Origin: Methylomicrobium sp. wino1
GTDB taxonomy: Bacteria > Pseudomonadota > Gammaproteobacteria > Methylococcales > Methylomonadaceae
Reading direction: 5' to 3'
Assembly: GCF_003932755.1 (NCBI RefSeq)
Contig: NZ_CP024202.1
Coordinates: 2,914,001 to 2,978,000, forward strand
DNA length: 64,000 nt
The position numbers were made by a program, and so were the translations under genes. Under the pieces are notes generated by a model, which was given only the letters and a program-made list of their open reading frames with translations, was not told the origin of the DNA and searched no databases. Below, piece after piece: positions 1-10,200 of this stretch (within the stretch, counting starts at the first letter, position 1; each line of letters begins with the position of its first letter).

Positions 1-1
1 G

Positions 2-925
2 CAAGGCGAGGCATTCAAGGTCGCGGCGTTCGTCGAGAAACCGGATGCGGAAACCGCGCAGCGTTATATCGAAAGCGGCGATTTTTATTGGAACAGCGGC
101 ATGTTCGCTTTCAAAGCCGGCGTTTATCTCGACGAATTGGCGAAATTCAATCCCGAGATGCTGCAGGTCTGTCGAGAAGCACTGCAATCGGCACAACAGG
201 ATTTGGACTTTACCCGTATCGGCAAGGAGATTTTTTCGACCTGTCCGGCCGATTCGATCGACTATGCCGTGATGGAAAAAACCGCCAATGCCGCCGTTAT
301 ACCGCTCGATGCCGGATGGAACGATGTCGGTTCATGGACCGCACTTTGGGAGGTGACGCCGAAAGATGACGCGGGCAATGCGGTGTTCGGCGATGTTTTG
401 GCGGTCGATACCGAAAATTCTTATTTGTATTCCAAAGATAAATTGGTTGCCGCCATCGGCGTTCAGGACCTGGTCATTGTCGAAACCGATGACGCCTTAT
501 TGGTCGCGTCAAAGGATAAAGTGCAGGAAGTCAAAGCGATCGTCGATTTTTTGAAAAGCCAAAAACGCAGTGAAGCCGATTTACATCGCAAGGTTTATCG
601 TCCGTGGGGGCATTATGATTCGGTCGATAATGGAGAGCGGCATCAAACCAAACGGATTTTGGTCAAGCCCGGAGCCAAGTTATCCTTGCAAAAACATCAT
701 CACCGGGCCGAACATTGGATCATTGTCAAAGGCACCGCTTTGGTTACCAAGGGGGATCAACAGATTCTATTGGCCGAAAACGAGTCGATTTATATCCCGC
801 TAGGGACCGTTCATTGTTTGGAAAATCCCGGCGTAATTCCTCTGGAAATGGTCGAGGTACAATCGGGTAGCTATCTAGGCGAGGACGATATTGTGCGTTT
901 TCAAGATCAATATGGTAGGGTTTGA
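2..925 (+). CDS. manC: Mannose-1-phosphate guanylyltransferase / mannose-6-phosphate isomerase, 3' part
   Basis: Partial gene: the frame is open to the left edge, so the start lies outside the window. The visible part, about 307 codons, covers the end of the nucleotidyltransferase domain (FVEKPD, then YWNSGMF) and a complete C-terminal cupin domain (RPWGHYDSVDNG, then LSLQKHHHRAEHW and GTVHCLENPG). Enzymes of this ManC/AlgA family make GDP-mannose from mannose-1-phosphate and GTP and often also isomerise fructose-6-phosphate. They supply mannose for capsule, exopolysaccharide or LPS. The His-rich cupin motif is the metal site of the isomerase half. It lies upstream of galU on the same strand but is separated from it by a mobile-element-like repeat, so joint transcription is uncertain. 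Family assignment is secure; the exact polysaccharide is not visible. Confidence 0.93.
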   Translation, partial: QGEAFKVAAFVEKPDAETAQRYIESGDFYWNSGMFAFKAGVYLDELAKFNPEMLQVCREALQSAQQDLDFTRIGKEIFSTCPADSIDYAVMEKTANAAVIPLDAGWNDVGSWTALWEVTPKDDAGNAVFGDVLAVDTENSYLYSKDKLVAAIGVQDLVIVETDDALLVASKDKVQEVKAIVDFLKSQKRSEADLHRKVYRPWGHYDSVDNGERHQTKRILVKPGAKLSLQKHHHRAEHWIIVKGTALVTKGDQQILLAENESIYIPLGTVHCLENPGVIPLEMVEVQSGSYLGEDDIVRFQDQYGRV

Positions 926-947
926 TTAAAGGGCGACCAACTTGTTA

Positions 948-1251
948 GGCTGTCGAAATTTACCGATTTTCAGGTTAGAAAAATAACTGGTTTATGGATT
1001 TTGAGATTATAAATAGGCGCTTTATAAATAACATAGTAATCATTAACAATTTCCAAGATATTTTGATCGCCGTAGGGTGCGCATCGCGCACCTTTTCACG
1101 GCGCAGAACCCATTAGTTCCCGACCCAGGTGCGCGATGCGCACCCTACCCCTAGCGCTTTATAGCTATGATCACAAACAATTTCCAAAATATTTTTGGAT
1201 TAAAAAAGCGGGAACACAGAAATTAGCTAAAATGGCTTTTTTTCGACAGCC
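948..1251. mobile_element. MITE-like element A, copy 1, TA-flanked
   Basis: Terminal inverted repeats GGCTGTCGAAA at 948-958 and TTTCGACAGCC at 1241-1251, perfect over 11-12 bases, flanked by TA on each side (946-947 and 1252-1253). About 304 bases, no coding capacity. Inside is an imperfect palindrome (GTAGGGTGCGCATCGCGCACC at 1074 and its inverse near 1143). The TA duplication is typical of IS630/Tc1-type elements. A second copy is at 39697-40309. Confidence 0.85.
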
Positions 1252-1336
1252 TAGCGACTTGCCGGTTGTGGATGTTATAGACTAAAGCCAGCCATTCAAA
1301 ATTTTCAGATCATAATTTCATTAACAGGAGATATCG

Positions 1337-2218
1337 ATGAAACAAATTATCACGAAAGCCGTGTTTCCGGTCGCGGGTTTAGGCACCCGGTTTTTGCCGG
1401 CCACCAAAGCCAGTCCGAAAGAAATGTTGCCGGTCGTCGATAAACCGTTGATTCAATATGCGGTCGACGAGGCGGTCGCCGCAGGTATCGATACGATGAT
1501 TTTTGTGATTGGCCGCAATAAAACGTCGATTGTCGATCATTTCGACAAAGCCTACGAGCTTGAAACCGAGCTTGAAGCGAAAGGCAAGATTCAAACCTTA
1601 CGGATGATACAAAATATCGTACCGCCGCATGTGTCATGCGTTTATATTCGGCAGTCCGAAGCATTAGGCTTGGGGCATGCTGTATATTGCGCAAGGCCTA
1701 TCGTTGGCGACGAACCGTTTGCGGTTATTTTGGCCGACGATTTGATCGAAGACAAAGACCGTGGATGTATGCGGCAAATGGTTAGCGTATTCAATCAGGA
1801 ACGCAGTAGCGTTTTGGGAGTCGAGCGAGTCGATCCGTCGGAAACAGGTAGTTACGGCATCGTTAAGACCGAACCGGTTTCGGAGAAACTAAGCGATGTG
1901 AAATTGATTGTCGAAAAGCCCAAGCCGGAGCAAGCTCCGTCGAATTTGGCGGTGGTTGGTCGCTATATTTTGACGCCGGCTATTTTCGATAAAATCAAAC
2001 GGACTAAAAAGGGCGCGGGTGGAGAAATTCAACTTACCGACGCGATCGCCGCATTGATGGCCGACGAGCAGGTTTTGGCGTATGAGTTTGAAGGTCAGCG
2101 CTACGATTGCGGTTCTAAGCTCGGCTTTTTAATCGCGACGGTCGAGCATGGTTTATTGCATGAAGAGTTGAAAAGTGATTTTGCCGATTATCTGAAAAAT
2201 CTGGCGGCCCGAATTTAG
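1337..2218 (+). CDS. galU: UTP-glucose-1-phosphate uridylyltransferase
   Basis: A full-length 293-residue GalU, the cytoplasmic enzyme that makes UDP-glucose from UTP and glucose-1-phosphate for cell-surface glycans and sugar interconversion. The N-terminal nucleotide-binding signature [19 protein letters not shown] is at residues 15-33. Further family motifs are [18 protein letters not shown] and YDCGSKLGF. The length matches bacterial GalU. The ATG at 1337 follows an AGGAG-type ribosome site (aacaggagatatcg). Promoter signals would have to lie in the short stretch between the repeat at 948-1251 and the start. Confidence 0.97.
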   Translation: MKQIITKAVFPVAGLGTRFLPATKASPKEMLPVVDKPLIQYAVDEAVAAGIDTMIFVIGRNKTSIVDHFDKAYELETELEAKGKIQTLRMIQNIVPPHVSCVYIRQSEALGLGHAVYCARPIVGDEPFAVILADDLIEDKDRGCMRQMVSVFNQERSSVLGVERVDPSETGSYGIVKTEPVSEKLSDVKLIVEKPKPEQAPSNLAVVGRYILTPAIFDKIKRTKKGAGGEIQLTDAIAALMADEQVLAYEFEGQRYDCGSKLGFLIATVEHGLLHEELKSDFADYLKNLAARI

Positions 2219-2257
2219 GAGCGGGCATGAAATAAGTTAGGCAACTGACGCCAGGAT

Positions 2258-2345
2258 TTTCCTCGTTCTCACCGCTCCAGCGTGGGAACGCATACCGATT
2301 TTGCCTCCGGCTGCCAAGCTATGAATTCCCACGGATGACCGGGGA
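2258..2345. repeat. REP-like GTTCCCACGC palindrome, copy 1
   Basis: TCGTTCTCACCGCTCCAGCGTGGGAACG followed by a second arm CCCACGGATGACCGGGG, between galU and the minus-strand gene. Related palindromes at 4083, 16784 and 60589. Confidence 0.6.
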
Positions 2346-2363
2346 AACCGGAAAAGCTTTGAT

Positions 2364-3080
2364 TTAATCTGTTTCGATGTTGATCCCGTAGCCTTGAAAC
2401 AAAGAGCGAATTTCTTCGAGCCCATCTTCGATAGACCAACTTACCGAACGTGATAGCAGGTCGAGTAGGATGATGGCGTTAACGGTGGCATCCTCGGTAC
2501 TTGCGGCTCTAAAACGATTAGCAAGGGCTTTGTTGATGATTTGCAAGTTTTGATAACGTTGCATCAGTTCATCCAATTCGAAGGTATGTTCAAGGCCTTG
2601 CTTATACTTGAAATATTGACCCAGCAAATACATCGATGTACTGCGGTAAATCGTTTCGTCGTCGCTGGCCAAGGGTAAATGAAAGCGCGCCATCGGTTTT
2701 AAATGTTCGGTATGAGGGCAAGGACTTGTGGCCATGATTAAACCCAGCAACGAGCTTAATGCCCGCTGCATCGTGGTTTTTCCGCTGATTGTTCGTTCCG
2801 GTGTGATAACCTCTAGTATCACCGATTCATAAGAAACCAGCATGCTGCATAGCTCCATAAGCGGCTGCAAATTGACCGCGACGGGACATTGCGGTGAATC
2901 CTTCTTTGCCAAGGTGCAATTGCTGCATTGATGGTATTCGAGCTCGGTCCAGAATGGCGGTTCCGTTAACTGGGGACGAGTAAAGGTCATCGTTGTTTGA
3001 TCGATTTCAATTGCGAACTCGATGACTTTATTGTCGGCGAACAAAAAACGATAGAGAAAATGTAAGTTTTGATCGGTCAT
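2364..3080 (-). CDS. Conserved hypothetical protein with a CxxC-x9-C cluster
   Basis: A 238-residue cytoplasmic-looking protein with no signal peptide or membrane segment. It starts at the ATG at 3080; a TTG four codons earlier is also open. Its N-terminal half has a motif HQCSNCTLAKKDSPQCP, three cysteines that could bind a metal, followed by hydrophobic and charged helical stretches (LCSMLVSYESVILEVITPERTISGK, in pieces). The C-terminal half is helical, with LLDLLSRSVSWSIEDGLEEI near the end. I recall similar conserved proteins of unknown function in gammaproteobacteria but cannot name the family with certainty. It is transcribed towards galU and divergently from the response regulator at 3297. 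No function is claimed. Confidence 0.75.
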   Translation of the reverse strand: MTDQNLHFLYRFLFADNKVIEFAIEIDQTTMTFTRPQLTEPPFWTELEYHQCSNCTLAKKDSPQCPVAVNLQPLMELCSMLVSYESVILEVITPERTISGKTTMQRALSSLLGLIMATSPCPHTEHLKPMARFHLPLASDDETIYRSTSMYLLGQYFKYKQGLEHTFELDELMQRYQNLQIINKALANRFRAASTEDATVNAIILLDLLSRSVSWSIEDGLEEIRSLFQGYGINIETD

Positions 3081-3296
3081 GTGCGTTTCCAATATGAAGC
3101 CGTCCTGTCATTGCTAATCAGCGGATCTTCGGTTTCTAAGTTTACTTTATCCAACGGTTTTTATATAAGTGTTTGGTTATAAATAACGTCCCTATTTTAT
3201 GAACCCTTGACAAAGCTTCATAGCCCCGGGACGTTATTCATCGCGAAATCCTAAGTATGCTTAATTTTGGCAAACTATGATTGAGAAGGGCGGATT

Positions 3297-3836
3297 ATGA
3301 ACGAAGAAATGGCAAAAATTTTATTGGTGGATGACGAACAAAATGTTCTCAAGGCTTTGTCCAGGATTTTGCGGGATTATTATTTAGTGACTGCGCAAAG
3401 CGGCGAAGAATCATTACTATTAGCCAAAGAAATCGAATTCGATTTAGTGATTTCGGATTATCGAATGCCGGGCATGGACGGTGTTGAGTTTCTAAAGAAG
3501 TTCATTAAGTTGCAACCGGATGCTATTCGGATGATTTTGACCGGTTTCGCAGACCTTGAAAGCGCTCAGCATGCGATCAATGAAGCAGGCGTATTCCGGT
3601 TTCTAAATAAACCTTGGAACAATCTTGAAATAAGCAATGCGGTTGCAGTTGCGCTAGAACATAAACGAATATTGCAAGAAAATAAGGACTTAGCCGATCA
3701 GGTCCGAAGGCAGCAAGCGCTTTTGAAAGACCAAGATACTATACTCAGAGCATTGGAAGCCGAAGAGCCCGGTATTACGAAGGTCAATTGGGCCGCAGAC
3801 GGTTCTATCATCATCAATGAAGATGAATATGAATAA
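3297..3836 (+). CDS. Single-domain response regulator (receiver plus coiled tail)
   Basis: 179 residues with one CheY-like receiver domain. The acidic pocket (LLVDDEQN), the phospho-accepting Asp in ISDYRMPGMDG, the Thr in ILTGF and the Lys in FLNKPW are all present, so it should be phosphorylatable. After about residue 125 there is a short charged helical tail (LEHKRILQENKDLADQVRRQQ) and an acidic end, but no output domain. The receiver is clearly related to that of the HD-GYP-like regulator at 4663-5967, which is transcribed towards it across a repeat-filled gap. This suggests a local duplication. The kinase partner is unknown. The ATG at 3297 is preceded by a purine-rich AGAAGGGCGG. Confidence 0.88.
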   Translation: MNEEMAKILLVDDEQNVLKALSRILRDYYLVTAQSGEESLLLAKEIEFDLVISDYRMPGMDGVEFLKKFIKLQPDAIRMILTGFADLESAQHAINEAGVFRFLNKPWNNLEISNAVAVALEHKRILQENKDLADQVRRQQALLKDQDTILRALEAEEPGITKVNWAADGSIIINEDEYE

Positions 3837-3908
3837 CGGAGTTAAAAAACTTAAAGCGAATCCTAGGGTATGTTGTGCGTACCTAAGTCGGCGCAAGGCA
3901 GCAATGAT

Positions 3909-4083
3909 TCTAAATTCGGCAGTTTAACCCTGAAGCACATGAAGTTCATGAAGTATTTCAAGAGAATGCCTAAATATTTCTGCTAACGTCTTGGGTGAGC
4001 GAAAGCTTTATGCAAACGAATAACAAGTTATTGAGTTAACTTCTTATTCTTCATGATCTTCATAGTGAAATGCTTTTTTCTGG
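3909..4083 (+). repeat. Dispersed repeat B, copy 1
   Basis: A repeat of about 165 bases: starts near TAAATTCGGCAGTTTAACC and ends near TTCATAGTGAAATGC. The two ends are imperfect inverted repeats of each other (xxCCATGAAGxxCATGAAG). Further copies at 4247, 10510, 24339 (partial), 55886 and 57643. Confidence 0.8.
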
Positions 4084-4171
4084 TTCCCACGGTCCTCCGT
4101 GGGAACCCATACCTCGGTTGCCGAGGTAAGGTCGGTATGCATTCCCACGCAGGAGCGGTGGGAACGAGGAG
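4083..4171. repeat. REP-like GTTCCCACGC palindrome, copy 2
   Basis: GTTCCCACGGTCCTCCGTGGGAAC followed by ATTCCCACGCAGGAGCGGTGGGAACG: two hairpins separated by a short spacer. Located between two copies of repeat B. Confidence 0.7.
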
Positions 4172-4246
4172 TGTTTGCACTCAGGCTCCAGTGTGCCTCA
4201 AAAGCTTGCCATCCATGGCGGAATGACGGGTTTACCTAAACTTAAT

Positions 4247-4412
4247 CCTAAATTCTGCCGTTTAACCCTGAAGCACATGAAGTTCATGAAGTATTTCAAG
4301 AGAATGCCTAAATATTTCCGCTAATCTCTTAGGTGAACGAAAGTTCTATACAAACGAATAACAAGTTATTGAATTAACTTCTTATTCTTCATGGTGAAAT
4401 GCTTTTTCTAGG
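4247..4412 (+). repeat. Dispersed repeat B, copy 2
   Basis: Second copy of repeat B in the same orientation, 164 bases after the first, with a REP-like palindrome between them. Ends CCTAAATTCTGCCG and TTTCTAGG. Confidence 0.8.
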
Positions 4413-4474
4413 ATGATGGTACGCACAGCGTACCCTTATGTTTCGAAATTGGCGTCGTATTAATTTCAGCTATT

Positions 4475-4650
4475 ACTCCCTTTATGCTCAAAAATTAGCT
4501 AACTTTTTGAAGGTATGGGGTGTGGCTAGCGAGGATGTCGGCAGCAGGGATCGCTGCCGTCAAGCCCCCATGGAGGGGTTCACGGCGGTCCTCGATAGAC
4601 ACATTCCATACCTTTTATTCTTAAACGGTTTTTCAATCAAAAGGGAGGAA
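4475..4650. repeat. Dispersed repeat D, copy 1
   Basis: CTCCCTTTATGCTCAAAAA at the left and TTTTTCAATCAAAAGGGAG at the right are inverted ends. In between is GGTATGGGGTGTGGCTAGCGAGGATGTCGGCAGC. It holds an apparent small open frame that I reject as a gene. A second copy is at 54434-54652. Confidence 0.78.
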
Positions 4651-4662
4651 CTCGGAGATAGC

Positions 4663-5967
4663 CTATTTGTTGCCTAATCGAACTTTTATTGACAGCTGCC
4701 CCCCATTTTCTCGTAAATTGAAAATATCGTTCACGTTTTTTTCGGTTAGTATCCGGTCTTTTAAATACAGTAGATCGTTGCATAACACTTCCTCGACTTC
4801 CATTCCTGCTTGCAATTGAGTCCAGGACATTTCGATTACCGGCCTATCGTCCTCTTCCGATTCAGGCAGGTATTGCAGAAAGATATCGCTGACATCGGGG
4901 TCATAGAGACTCCCTTTTTTCAGTTCAATATGCTTTTTGACTTGAACGATCGGTAACGATTCGCCGGTTAGCGTGCCGTCGAGATAGGAAATGTAGTCCC
5001 GGATTACCGCGAGGATTCGCGAGCCGATCGGTATTTCCGTACCGACCAAGCCTTTCGGCATGCCTGAACCATCGTAATGTTCATACTGGTGATAAATGAT
5101 CGAAGCGGCTTCTTGCAGTTGCCGGATGTCTTTTAGCATCATTTGCCCTTCCTCGGCATGTTTGTAATAGCGCTTTTTATCGTGCCAAGAAAGTGAAAAT
5201 AGCGGCTGTTTCAAAAGCTCGTCGGGTAAGCTCATTTTGCCGATTTGCAAGAGCAGTCCCGCATACATCACGTTGTTGACGTCTTCATCGGTCAATTGCA
5301 TGAGCCGCGCTATGTTTCGGCCGTTTTCCGCAAAAAATTTGGCATGACCGCTTTTGATGCCGGGCCGCATTTCGATAATTCGGGCAAAAGTTTTAATCGA
5401 GTCGGCATATTGTTTTTTTAAGGCTTTGTTGGCTTTGTCGATTTGAGCCAACGATTTTTTCAATTGCTCGGTTCTTTGTTCAACCTTGTCTTCAAGGTGC
5501 CCATTGAGTTCCTTGAGTTGTTCGTTTTGATCTTGAACGATGGCGAATAAGCGGTTACGTTCATCGCGAATGAATTTTTGCTCCAACGCATTATGCACCA
5601 GTATCTTGAGCTCGTTATCGTCCCAAGGCTTACTGCAGTAGCTATATATCTTGCCTTTATTGACAGCCGCGATCGTCGATTCGATGTCGGCATAACCGGT
5701 CAACAAAATACGCACCGTTTCCGGCCATTGCTCGGCCGCCTTGGCAAGAAATTCCGCGCCGTCCATTTTCGGCATGCGCATGTCGGACAGGATCAAGTCG
5801 ACCGGCTCTTGGTTTAATAGCGCCAAGCCTTCCGATCCATTTTCAGCGGTATGAATCGTATAGTTGCAGGAACGGAGTAAGCGCTTTAACGCCTTGAGTA
5901 TATTCTGCTCATCGTCGACGAGTAGTAATACGGGCTGGATTTTTGCATCCGCTGACGTGTCGTTCAT
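4663..5967 (-). CDS. Response regulator with receiver, coiled coil and degenerate HD-GYP domain
   Basis: A 434-residue protein from the ATG at 5967 (a TTG six codons upstream is open). Order of parts: an intact receiver (LLLVDDEQN; LILSDMRMPKMDG; ILLTGYAD; CSKPW), then a coiled coil (about residues 140-185, rich in E/K/Q), then an HD-GYP-like domain. HD-GYP proteins normally hydrolyse cyclic di-GMP using an HD pair and an HHE..DG.GYP motif. Here the HD pair is replaced (LLQIGK instead of xHDIGK) and the second motif reads QYEHYDGSGMP, so several metal ligands are missing. Catalysis is doubtful; a c-di-GMP-sensing or protein-binding role is possible. The stop lies just inside a repeat-bounded region. 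Confidence 0.88.
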   Translation of the reverse strand: MNDTSADAKIQPVLLLVDDEQNILKALKRLLRSCNYTIHTAENGSEGLALLNQEPVDLILSDMRMPKMDGAEFLAKAAEQWPETVRILLTGYADIESTIAAVNKGKIYSYCSKPWDDNELKILVHNALEQKFIRDERNRLFAIVQDQNEQLKELNGHLEDKVEQRTEQLKKSLAQIDKANKALKKQYADSIKTFARIIEMRPGIKSGHAKFFAENGRNIARLMQLTDEDVNNVMYAGLLLQIGKMSLPDELLKQPLFSLSWHDKKRYYKHAEEGQMMLKDIRQLQEAASIIYHQYEHYDGSGMPKGLVGTEIPIGSRILAVIRDYISYLDGTLTGESLPIVQVKKHIELKKGSLYDPDVSDIFLQYLPESEEDDRPVIEMSWTQLQAGMEVEEVLCNDLLYLKDRILTEKNVNDIFNLRENGGQLSIKVRLGNK

Positions 5968-6152
5968 AGAATGAATCCTGGGCAAATTGACTGTCGTTGG
6001 TTAAGGCATCTTTTATTAGGTTAATATAGCTTAGCATTGCCGATAGCGTTAAGGGTAAGTTGTAAGCGTATCAGTTAGAATAACCAAGAAGTTCGGCTTA
6101 TTATTTCCCTGCTAACTAATCTTAGCCCGAGAGAAATAACTCAGGAGATTTT

Positions 6153-7298
6153 TTGAAATTCATACATACATCGGATTGGCATATCGGCCGGCAGTTTCAC
6201 AATGTTTCGTTGCTCGATGATCAACGTTATGTTCTCGAACAACTGATCGATTATATTAGGCGCGAGTCGGTCGATGCGCTAATCATTGCCGGCGATATCT
6301 ATGACCGCTCGGTTCCCCCGGCATCGGCCGTGCAATTGCTTGATGAGGTGCTCAATACCATCTGTAACGATCTGGAGGTTCCGGTCATCATGATTCCGGG
6401 TAATCATGATGGAGCCGAACGGCTGCGATTCGGTTCCAGGCAACTGAGCCGAGCGGGTCTTCATATCATCGGCGAATTGACGCAAATCACCGAACCGGTG
6501 GTCTTGCATGGCAAGGCCGGCCCGGTTTGCTTCTATGGAATCCCTTATAACGATCCCGAGTCGGTGCGCAATCACTTCGGTGTCGACGTATCCACGCATG
6601 ACCAAACGCACGCTTTTCTGGTCGAACAAATCAAGGCGGCAGCATCGGATCAAACTCCAAATGTATTAATAAGCCATTGCTTCATCGACGGCGCCGAAGC
6701 TTCCGAATCCGAAAGGCCTTTGTCGATCGGCGGCGCGGACCGCGTTAATTACGAGCCGTTTGCAGATTTCGATTATGTCGCGCTCGGGCATCTGCACAGT
6801 CCGCAGTATAAAGGCAAGGAGCATATTCGTTATTCCGGATCGATTCTCAAATATAGCTTTTCGGAACAAAGGCAACAGAAAGGGGTGACCTTGATCGAGT
6901 TGGATGTTGACGGACTAAAATCGACCGCGCATCTATCTTTACAGCCGCAACGCGATATGCGGACGATTGAAGGCGAATTGAAAACGATTTTGGAACAAGG
7001 CGAGACCGACCCGAACAATGACGACTATTTACTGATTAGACTGACAGACCGGCACGCGATTCTCGATCCTATCGGGAAATTGCGAGAAGTCTACCCGAAT
7101 GTCTTGCATTTGGAAAAACCGGGCATGCTGGAAACCGGCGAGCGACAAGTCAATCGCGATAAACTCAAACGGGGCGAGTTGGAAATGTTTCGGGACTTCT
7201 TCGAGCAAGTCTTCGGCGAAACATTAACGCCGGAACAAGATAAGGCGATCCGGAATACGATTTCGCTGATTCATAAACAAGACGGTGATCGTGCATGA
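6153..7298 (+). CDS. sbcD: Exonuclease subunit SbcD (Mre11-like)
   Basis: 381 residues. The calcineurin-type phosphoesterase motifs are in order: TSDWHIG (residues 6-12), GDIYDR, GNHDGAERL and GHLHSPQ, giving the two-metal nuclease site of SbcD/Mre11. With SbcC it forms the complex that cuts DNA hairpins, long palindromes and protein-blocked ends. The start is a TTG at 6153, supported by an AGGAG five bases upstream and by the family's usual beginning (MKFIHTSDWHIG). The stop overlaps the sbcC start by four bases (ATGA), so the pair is translationally coupled. The window is unusually rich in palindromes, which are the substrates of this complex. Confidence 0.97.
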   Translation: MKFIHTSDWHIGRQFHNVSLLDDQRYVLEQLIDYIRRESVDALIIAGDIYDRSVPPASAVQLLDEVLNTICNDLEVPVIMIPGNHDGAERLRFGSRQLSRAGLHIIGELTQITEPVVLHGKAGPVCFYGIPYNDPESVRNHFGVDVSTHDQTHAFLVEQIKAAASDQTPNVLISHCFIDGAEASESERPLSIGGADRVNYEPFADFDYVALGHLHSPQYKGKEHIRYSGSILKYSFSEQRQQKGVTLIELDVDGLKSTAHLSLQPQRDMRTIEGELKTILEQGETDPNNDDYLLIRLTDRHAILDPIGKLREVYPNVLHLEKPGMLETGERQVNRDKLKRGELEMFRDFFEQVFGETLTPEQDKAIRNTISLIHKQDGDRA

Positions 7299-10200
7299 AG
7301 CCGGTAAAACTGACGATTCAGGCATTCGGGCCGTTTGCCGGTAACGAAAGTATCGATTTCGGCTTGCTCGGACCCAATCCTTTGTTTTTGATCAACGGCC
7401 CGACCGGTTCCGGCAAAAGCTCGATCTTGGATGCGATTTGTTTTGCGTTGTATGGTCAAAGTACCGGCGCGGAGCGAGAGCCGTCGCAGATGCGTTGCGA
7501 TCATGCCGATATTAACATGCTGACCGAAGCGATATTGGATTTCAATCTGGGGACTGAAAACTACCGTATTCGCCGCATTCCCGTTCAAGAGCGGCCTAAG
7601 AGCAAGGGCGAAGGTACCACGACGCAACAGGCCGAAGCCCAGTTGTGGCAACTCGACGGCACCGATGAAGGCAAGCTCATCGTTGCCAAAAGCGTGACCG
7701 ATGCGACGAACGAAGTCAAACGATTGATCGGTTTGGATGTTGAACAATTTCGTCAAGTCATGGTATTGCCGCAAGGAAAATTCCGCGAATTGCTAATGGC
7801 CGATTCGAAAGAGCGGGAACAAATTTTCGGGCAGCTATTTCGAACCGGAATTTACAAACGCATCGAAGAAGCGTTAAAAAATCAAGCGGCTGGTATTCGC
7901 CAAGAAGTCGAACGGCATCGAAACCAGATCAAAGGGATTTTGCACGGCGCCGAAATGGCATCCGAAGCAGAAGTCGATGAAGCGCTCGAGGCTCTGCAAC
8001 CCGAACTTGCTGCCGCTTCGGAGGAGAAGGAACAAGCCAATCAGAAAATGCTTCAGGCCGCGCGCGTCAGAGAACAAGCGCAAGCAGTGAAGCAACGTTT
8101 CGACAATCTCGACACCAAACAAAAAGCGCTGTCCGACAAAGCCGCACAAAAACCGGAAGTCGATAAGCAACAGCATCGGCTCGACAGCGCGTTGCAAGCT
8201 GAAAAAATTCGGCATCTCTACGATAATTATCAGGCCAAGACGAAAGAGAAGGCAAAATTACTCGAGCAGATTCAAGCATGCCAAACAGCGCTTCAATTAG
8301 CTGCAGCAAACGAACTAGAAGCCAAACAAAGCGTCGATGCCGCTAAACAGGCTTACGCCGAGGTCGAGGCATTGAAGCATAAGCGCATTGAACTTCAGCA
8401 ATATCGAGACCGGATTGCGGAGCTGGCCGAGGCCAGGGTGACGCTTCAAAATCGCCAAAAAGAGTTAACCGCCGCGAGAAAAGCATTCGATGCTCGAAAA
8501 CTCGAACAACAAGCGCTGATTAACGAATTGGCGGACAAAGACAAGGCTTTTGTCGAAATCAGTCGCGAATTGGAATCGCTCGCGACGATGCGGATCGAAT
8601 GGGAAGCGCAACGCCGCAATCTCCAGCAGCGTCAACAGTTGGAAGATCTGCGTAACGAGCAAACGCGCTTACGGCACAACGAGAGCAAGCTTGCCGCGGC
8701 CTTCGAAACGCAAAAAGCCGCCTACGACGCGCTTGAAAAAGAAGCCCGTCAAATCGAGATGCATTGGCATCTCGGACAGGCCGCGTTATTGGCCGAAGCA
8801 CTGCAAGGCGGGCAGCCTTGCCCGGTTTGCGGCAGTATAGAACATCCGAAGCCGGCGGTAGCGGCAAATGACGAGGCGCTCGTGACCAAACACCAAGTCG
8901 ATCAGGCTCGCGCCGATGAAAATCAAGCGCGTAACCTCATGCAAAACGCCAAGGAAAAATGGGATGCCGCGTTGAATGAGTTGACCGTCAATCGAAAAGA
9001 TATCGAACAATTGGCGCGGCAATTAGAACAACTGGCCGAACAACCCTTGCAAGCGCTTGTCGATACGTTCGCTAACGTTAGCGAGACTGTCGATCGGCTC
9101 GTTGAGCGGCAAGCGCAACAAAAGACCTTAGGCGCGCGAATCGATACGATCAAAGGATTGCTCTCAAGCACGACTGAAACGCTTGCCGAGCTTGAAGCAA
9201 GTGCCGCTAGCGTCAACGAACAGTTCATTCAAGCCCGATCTAACTCGGAACAGTTGGAAAAATTAATTCCTGAAGACTATCGGGAGCCGAAAGTGCTTGA
9301 ACAAACTTTGTCTCAGTTGAATCGGCGTATCACGGCATTGAGCGATGCATTGACTCAAGCGGAAGCCGACTATGCCGCAAAACACTCGGAACTAGACAAG
9401 GCAAGCAGCAAACTGGAGGCCTTACAACAGCAGCGCGAGGCGCTTGAAAGCCAGTATAGCGAGGCCGAAGCGCAATGGCGCGATGCGCTCGCACGCAGCA
9501 CTTTTGCCGATGCCGACGCATCCCATTCAGCGTTGATGGCCGACCCCGAACAGCACAGCCTCAAAGCCGAAATCGAAGCCTATCGAGACGAACTGGTCGG
9601 CTTGCAAGAAGTTGTCAAGCAACTCCAAGCCGATTTGGCAGGCCATGCCCCACCCGACATGCAAGCGATCGAAGGGCAGCTGACCGAACAGACCGCACGG
9701 TACCGAAAAGTCGAGGAAAGCTGGCGTAAACTCGAAGAACGCGTTAATCAGTTGGCCCGCGTCAAAGACAAATTAACCCAGGCCCGCGCTACGCAAGCCG
9801 AACTCGAGGCGCGTTACGAAGTGTTCGGCACGCTTAGCGATGTCGCCAATGGCCAGACCGGCGATAAGATCAGCCTACAGCGTTTCGTATTGAGCGTGTT
9901 GCTCGACGATGTGCTGATTCAGGCGTCCGAACGCTTGACTCTGATGAGCAAAGGCCGTTACCGAATGGTGCGTAAGGAAGACCGAGCCAAAGGCAACAAA
10001 GCGTCAGGCTTGGAGATGGAAGTCGAAGATGCCTATACCGGTAAAAACCGTCCGGTCGCGACCTTGTCGGGCGGCGAATCGTTCATGGCGGCCCTAGCGT
10101 TGGCGCTGGGCTTGTCGGATGTCGTGCAGTCCTATGCCGGCGGCATCAAGCTCGATACCTTATTTATCGACGAGGGTTTCGGCAGTCTCGATCTCGAGTC

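Noticed and set aside
4438-4677. Open frame of 79 codons between the two response regulators.
   Set aside because: It lies in repeat D, and the same sequence recurs at 54434-54652 with frame-breaking changes.
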